This document shows, piece by piece, positions 6,123-6,215 of a DNA stretch of 6,215 bases (its first letter is position 1; each line of letters opens with the position of its first letter). Position numbers and translations under genes: made by a program. The notes under the pieces were generated by a model. The model did not search any database, was not told the DNA's origin, and saw only the letters and a program-made list of their open reading frames with translations. The stretch lies in contig JAEYWB010000127.1 in assembly GCA_023429275.1 (NCBI GenBank), positions 1-6,215 of the forward strand, read 5' to 3'. The stretch comes from Planctomycetota bacterium (GTDB taxonomy: Bacteria; Planctomycetota; Planctomycetia; Planctomycetales; Planctomycetaceae).

Positions 6123-6215
6123 GGGCGAACACTCGCCGAGAACGGGATCGACTGCAAGCGAATCACGTCCGAGCCACAAAAACGCGTCACCGCTCCGTCG
6201 CCCGGCCTTCCAGGC

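Overview
The window is a compact, GC-rich stretch of bacterial chromosome. Five complete or near-complete housekeeping genes all lie on the minus strand and are transcribed right to left: murA, dnaX, ybaB/ebfC, recR, rpoN. All are recognised from family motifs. Long spurious open frames antisense to them are what high-GC coding DNA produces. The likely source is a member of the Planctomycetota. This is an inference from the style of the RpoN and MurA proteins, the mostly weak Shine-Dalgarno sites and the short TTAG-type intergenic repeats; no marker in the window proves it.

Layout. Positions 1-216 are a gene-poor edge next to the 3' end of rpoN. They hold a 10-bp-period TAATC repeat and only very short open frames. 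rpoN (217-1695) encodes sigma-54 with its activator-interacting region, core-binding domain, HTH and RpoN box. A 51-bp spacer with small symmetric motifs separates it from recR (1747-2373). After 44 bp comes ybaB (2418-2774), whose start lies 9 bp from the dnaX stop. dnaX (2784-4622, GTG start with a strong Shine-Dalgarno) encodes a 612-residue tau-type clamp-loader subunit. The 222-bp gap 4623-4844 holds a dnaX leader hairpin and a large inverted repeat of TTAGAGG units whose right arm supplies the murA stop codon. murA (4845-6122) encodes UDP-GlcNAc enolpyruvyl transferase with its catalytic Cys.

How the genes fit together. dnaX-ybaB-recR is a widely conserved DNA replication and repair cluster: clamp-loader ATPase, nucleoid-associated protein, and RecFOR recombination mediator. 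Here the alternative sigma factor gene rpoN follows on the same strand. murA, the first committed step of peptidoglycan synthesis, lies upstream and is separated from the cluster by the repeat.

The most interesting signal is inside dnaX. A run of nine A residues (mRNA sense) sits exactly in the linker between the ATPase/oligomerisation part and the tau-specific C-terminus. A -1 shift gives one Val codon and then UGA; a +1 shift gives Met-Thr and then UGA. This mirrors the known gamma/tau frameshift of E. coli dnaX and the A9 slippage site of Thermus dnaX, and would give a gamma-like protein of about 430 residues. A two-part hairpin ends 2 nt before the run.
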